64,000 nt of DNA, taken from Bog-473 sp963828825 (GTDB lineage Bacteria > Actinomycetota > Acidimicrobiia > Acidimicrobiales > RAAP-2). Location: positions 21,330 through 85,329 of the forward strand of contig CAWHGF010000006.1 of NCBI GenBank assembly GCA_963828825.1, given 5' to 3'. Positions 62,366 to 64,000 of this stretch are shown here, one piece after another. The translations under genes were made by a program, and so were the position numbers. The notes beneath the pieces are model-generated. The model was not told the origin of the DNA and ran no database searches. It saw nothing but the letters and a program-made list of their open reading frames with translations. Position 1 is the stretch's first letter. Each line of letters opens with the position of its first letter.

Positions 62366-63394
62366 ATGACGCAAGCACACTCTGATAGCTATTGGTCTGC
62401 GGCAGCCGAAGTCGTGGGAAAGAGCCCGCTCCCAGCACTCGTTCTCGAGGTGCCGTCCGAGCGAATAGTTGCTGCGAGTCCGGCGGCCATCAGACTCCTG
62501 GATCCAGAAGGTGGGTCGGTCCTGGGTAGGAGCCTCGAGGAATTCACTGCCGACACGCCGACAGGTGCTCTTCAGCTACTGATGGCCGGCCGGTTGAATG
62601 GCTACGAGACCCACCGCCTCCTCCGAACCAGTGACGGTGGCACCGTTCCCTTGTTGGTCTGGGTACGCAGTATCCAACGAGGCACTCCACGTAGCCATGT
62701 TGTTGCGGTTATCTGGGAAGGAGAAGACCGAGCTGAGACCCTGTTGCCGTCACCCGCGGGTGCCGAGCTTCCTCCAGTCGTGGGAACAACCGGGGCCGAT
62801 CTAGTTATTGACCGTGTCAGCGTCGATATCGAGTCCTTTCTTGGATTTCGACCAGTCGATGTCGTTGGAAAATTCATTCTCGAGTTGGTCGACCCGTCAG
62901 ACGTGGCAAACTTGCTTTGGGCCCTCGCCGAAGCCACCTCGAGCAAGAACGCGGTCAGCTTGCGCGTTCGGGTGATCTCGCTCGACGGTGACCCATCGTG
63001 GTGTCAATTCCTACTTGTCCCGCTGATCCCTGCTCCCAGCTTCGCGTTCGCCTTACTCCCCAGTGAGGATGGAACTGAGATCGCCGAACCAAGCGATGAG
63101 GCCGAGAAAATGCTGCGGCGCCTCGGTCGTGCGATCGAGGCGGTCCGAGTGTCGCGAGAGCTGTCTGAGATCGCGCGCGATCTCACCGGCTTGTCCGAGC
63201 TGTCAACCCGCGAGCTCGATGTGGTGGGAAGGCTTGTGTCTGGCGATAGGGTCCCTGCGATCGCCAGGGCGCTCTACATCAGCCAGAGTACAGTTCGAAA
63301 CTATCTGTCCTCGGCATTCAGAAAGCTCGGGGTCGCCTCGCAGCAGGAGCTGATTGCCCTACTGCGAAGTGTTCGCAGGCCCCCAAATCGGTGA
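62366..63394 (+). CDS. PAS-like and LuxR-type helix-turn-helix regulator
   Basis: A 342-residue protein from ATG 62366, with GCGGAGGCGTCG just upstream. The N-terminal two thirds contain two PAS-like regions (PALVLEVPSERIVAASPAAI and VIDRVSVDIESFLGFRPVDV). The C-terminus is a LuxR/GerE DNA-binding domain: LSTRELDVVGRLVSGDRVPA, then IARALYISQSTVRNYLSSAF and RKLGVASQQELIALLR. It has no receiver domain, so sensing is probably by PAS. It is divergent from the EAL gene and may control it. Confidence 0.87.
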   Translation: MTQAHSDSYWSAAAEVVGKSPLPALVLEVPSERIVAASPAAIRLLDPEGGSVLGRSLEEFTADTPTGALQLLMAGRLNGYETHRLLRTSDGGTVPLLVWVRSIQRGTPRSHVVAVIWEGEDRAETLLPSPAGAELPPVVGTTGADLVIDRVSVDIESFLGFRPVDVVGKFILELVDPSDVANLLWALAEATSSKNAVSLRVRVISLDGDPSWCQFLLVPLIPAPSFAFALLPSEDGTEIAEPSDEAEKMLRRLGRAIEAVRVSRELSEIARDLTGLSELSTRELDVVGRLVSGDRVPAIARALYISQSTVRNYLSSAFRKLGVASQQELIALLRSVRRPPNR

Positions 63395-63600
63395 TGATGC
63401 TTTGGTGTCGACGACTTGAGCAAAGTAGCTCAGCGCCGAGAGAATCCATACGAACTTGATGCCAAATCGGTTGCAACTCCGCAAACGACGACATCCATGC
63501 CACGTTGGTCCGAGAAGTCGCTCAAAAGCGCGCGAGTAGCCCCACCAGGCGGCGGTTGGTGACTCCTTAGGCATGTCGTCTCGGCTACCGTGGCGTTCGC

Positions 63601-64000
63601 ATGCGCAAATCTGACCGGCTGAGCGTGCTTGCATGTATTGGCAATAAGTCGGCACAGCTCTATCTAGCCGATCCGCTTTTGTATATGCACCCGCTCCCAC
63701 AGCGGCGCAACCACATTCAGAAGAACCGCAGGTGGTTGAATAGGAGCATCCGCGACATCCTTGGCGGACGTCACTCGAACCCAGTGGGCGCTGTACCGCA
63801 TGCACAGGCGCTGTACCGCAATCCAGTGGGCGATCCAGTGGGCGCTGAGGTGGAGGTGCTGGGACGTTATTCGAACCTCTCTGACCAGGGAGAACGACTG
63901 CGCCAGATTCTTGAAGTCGTCCCAGAAGGTCCGCCGCAGGTCAATGTGCGACCACACAAGCGGTTTCAGCATCGGCTAGCGCCGGAGGAAATCGGACAAC
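63601..64000 (+). CDS. ORF open to the right edge, possible resolvase-type HTH protein (partial)
   Basis: From ATG 63601 the + frame is open for 133 codons to the end of the window. The last ~45 residues look real (LRQILEVVPEGPPQVNVRPH, then KRFQHRLAPEEIGQ). The RLAPEEI segment resembles the start of the helix-turn-helix found in proteins related to resolvase-type recombinases. The middle is made of short DNA repeats (63788-63844) and is less convincing, so the real start may be GTG 63850 or 63856. Function cannot be fixed without the rest. Confidence 0.4.
   Translation, partial: MRKSDRLSVLACIGNKSAQLYLADPLLYMHPLPQRRNHIQKNRRWLNRSIRDILGGRHSNPVGAVPHAQALYRNPVGDPVGAEVEVLGRYSNLSDQGERLRQILEVVPEGPPQVNVRPHKRFQHRLAPEEIGQ
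63788..63844. repeat. Short mixed direct repeats
   Basis: GCGCTGTACCGCA occurs at 63788 and 63808 (period 20), followed by an exact tandem pair of ATCCAGTGGGCG at 63821 and 63833. CCAGTGGGCG also occurs at 63781. Confidence 0.85.

Overview
The window looks like a chromosomal piece of a high-GC actinobacterium, most likely class Acidimicrobiia (inference). The signs are very high GC in the first 20 kb, frequent GTG/TTG starts, a mycothiol-type maleylpyruvate isomerase, a DUF1214 protein, a hopanoid-type hpnA plus aminotransferase pair, and a family of exported proteins built from C-x5-C and YWLVASDGG-type repeats. No rRNA, tRNA or CRISPR array was recognised.

Region 1 (about 1-22.7 kb) is dense, housekeeping-like DNA. 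It holds a PLP decarboxylase end, a maleylpyruvate isomerase, an Lrp regulator coupled to a lipoprotein, an NRDE protein, the ABC-F factor EttA, an hpnA/aminotransferase operon, a sulfatase, an antiporter, a DUF1214 protein and an SDR. It also has two large exported repeat proteins, a TMEM175-like channel, a DUF3089 hydrolase divergent from a MarR regulator, a PilZ protein and a DUF4389 membrane protein.

Region 2 (about 23-31 kb) is insertion-sequence debris: a decayed IS21 element (istA/istB) and a decayed IS3 element. Between them lie an intact ABC-2 type exporter and an unrecognised 129-residue protein. Region 3 (31-38 kb) carries a carboxymuconolactone-decarboxylase-like protein, an OafA-like acyltransferase with an SGNH domain, a phosphotransferase and a third exported repeat protein.

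Region 4 (38.1-56.4 kb) is the most unusual part. About 25 mostly single, small, unrelated genes lie on both strands: GNAT, YciI, HAD, an ECF sigma/anti-sigma pair, several methyltransferases, TMEM175, YdeI-like, NmrA-like, cupin, DUF302, pentapeptide, VOC, OsmC and others. Most gaps contain one copy of a degenerate imperfect palindrome (half-unit about 30-35 bp, full unit about 55 bp), and every copy I could align points the same way on the + strand regardless of gene direction. This one-gene, one-site layout resembles an integron cassette array, but the repeat lacks the canonical attC core and no integrase gene is visible in the window.

Region 5 (57.2-64 kb) has an IS3-family element (inverted repeats, AAC target duplication) split by an IS30-family element (TTG target duplication). 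It is followed by a PAS-PAS-PAS-EAL c-di-GMP phosphodiesterase divergent from a PAS-LuxR regulator, and an ORF running off the right edge. At least seven non-mobile genes carry single-base frameshifts, which may be assembly indels rather than true pseudogenes.
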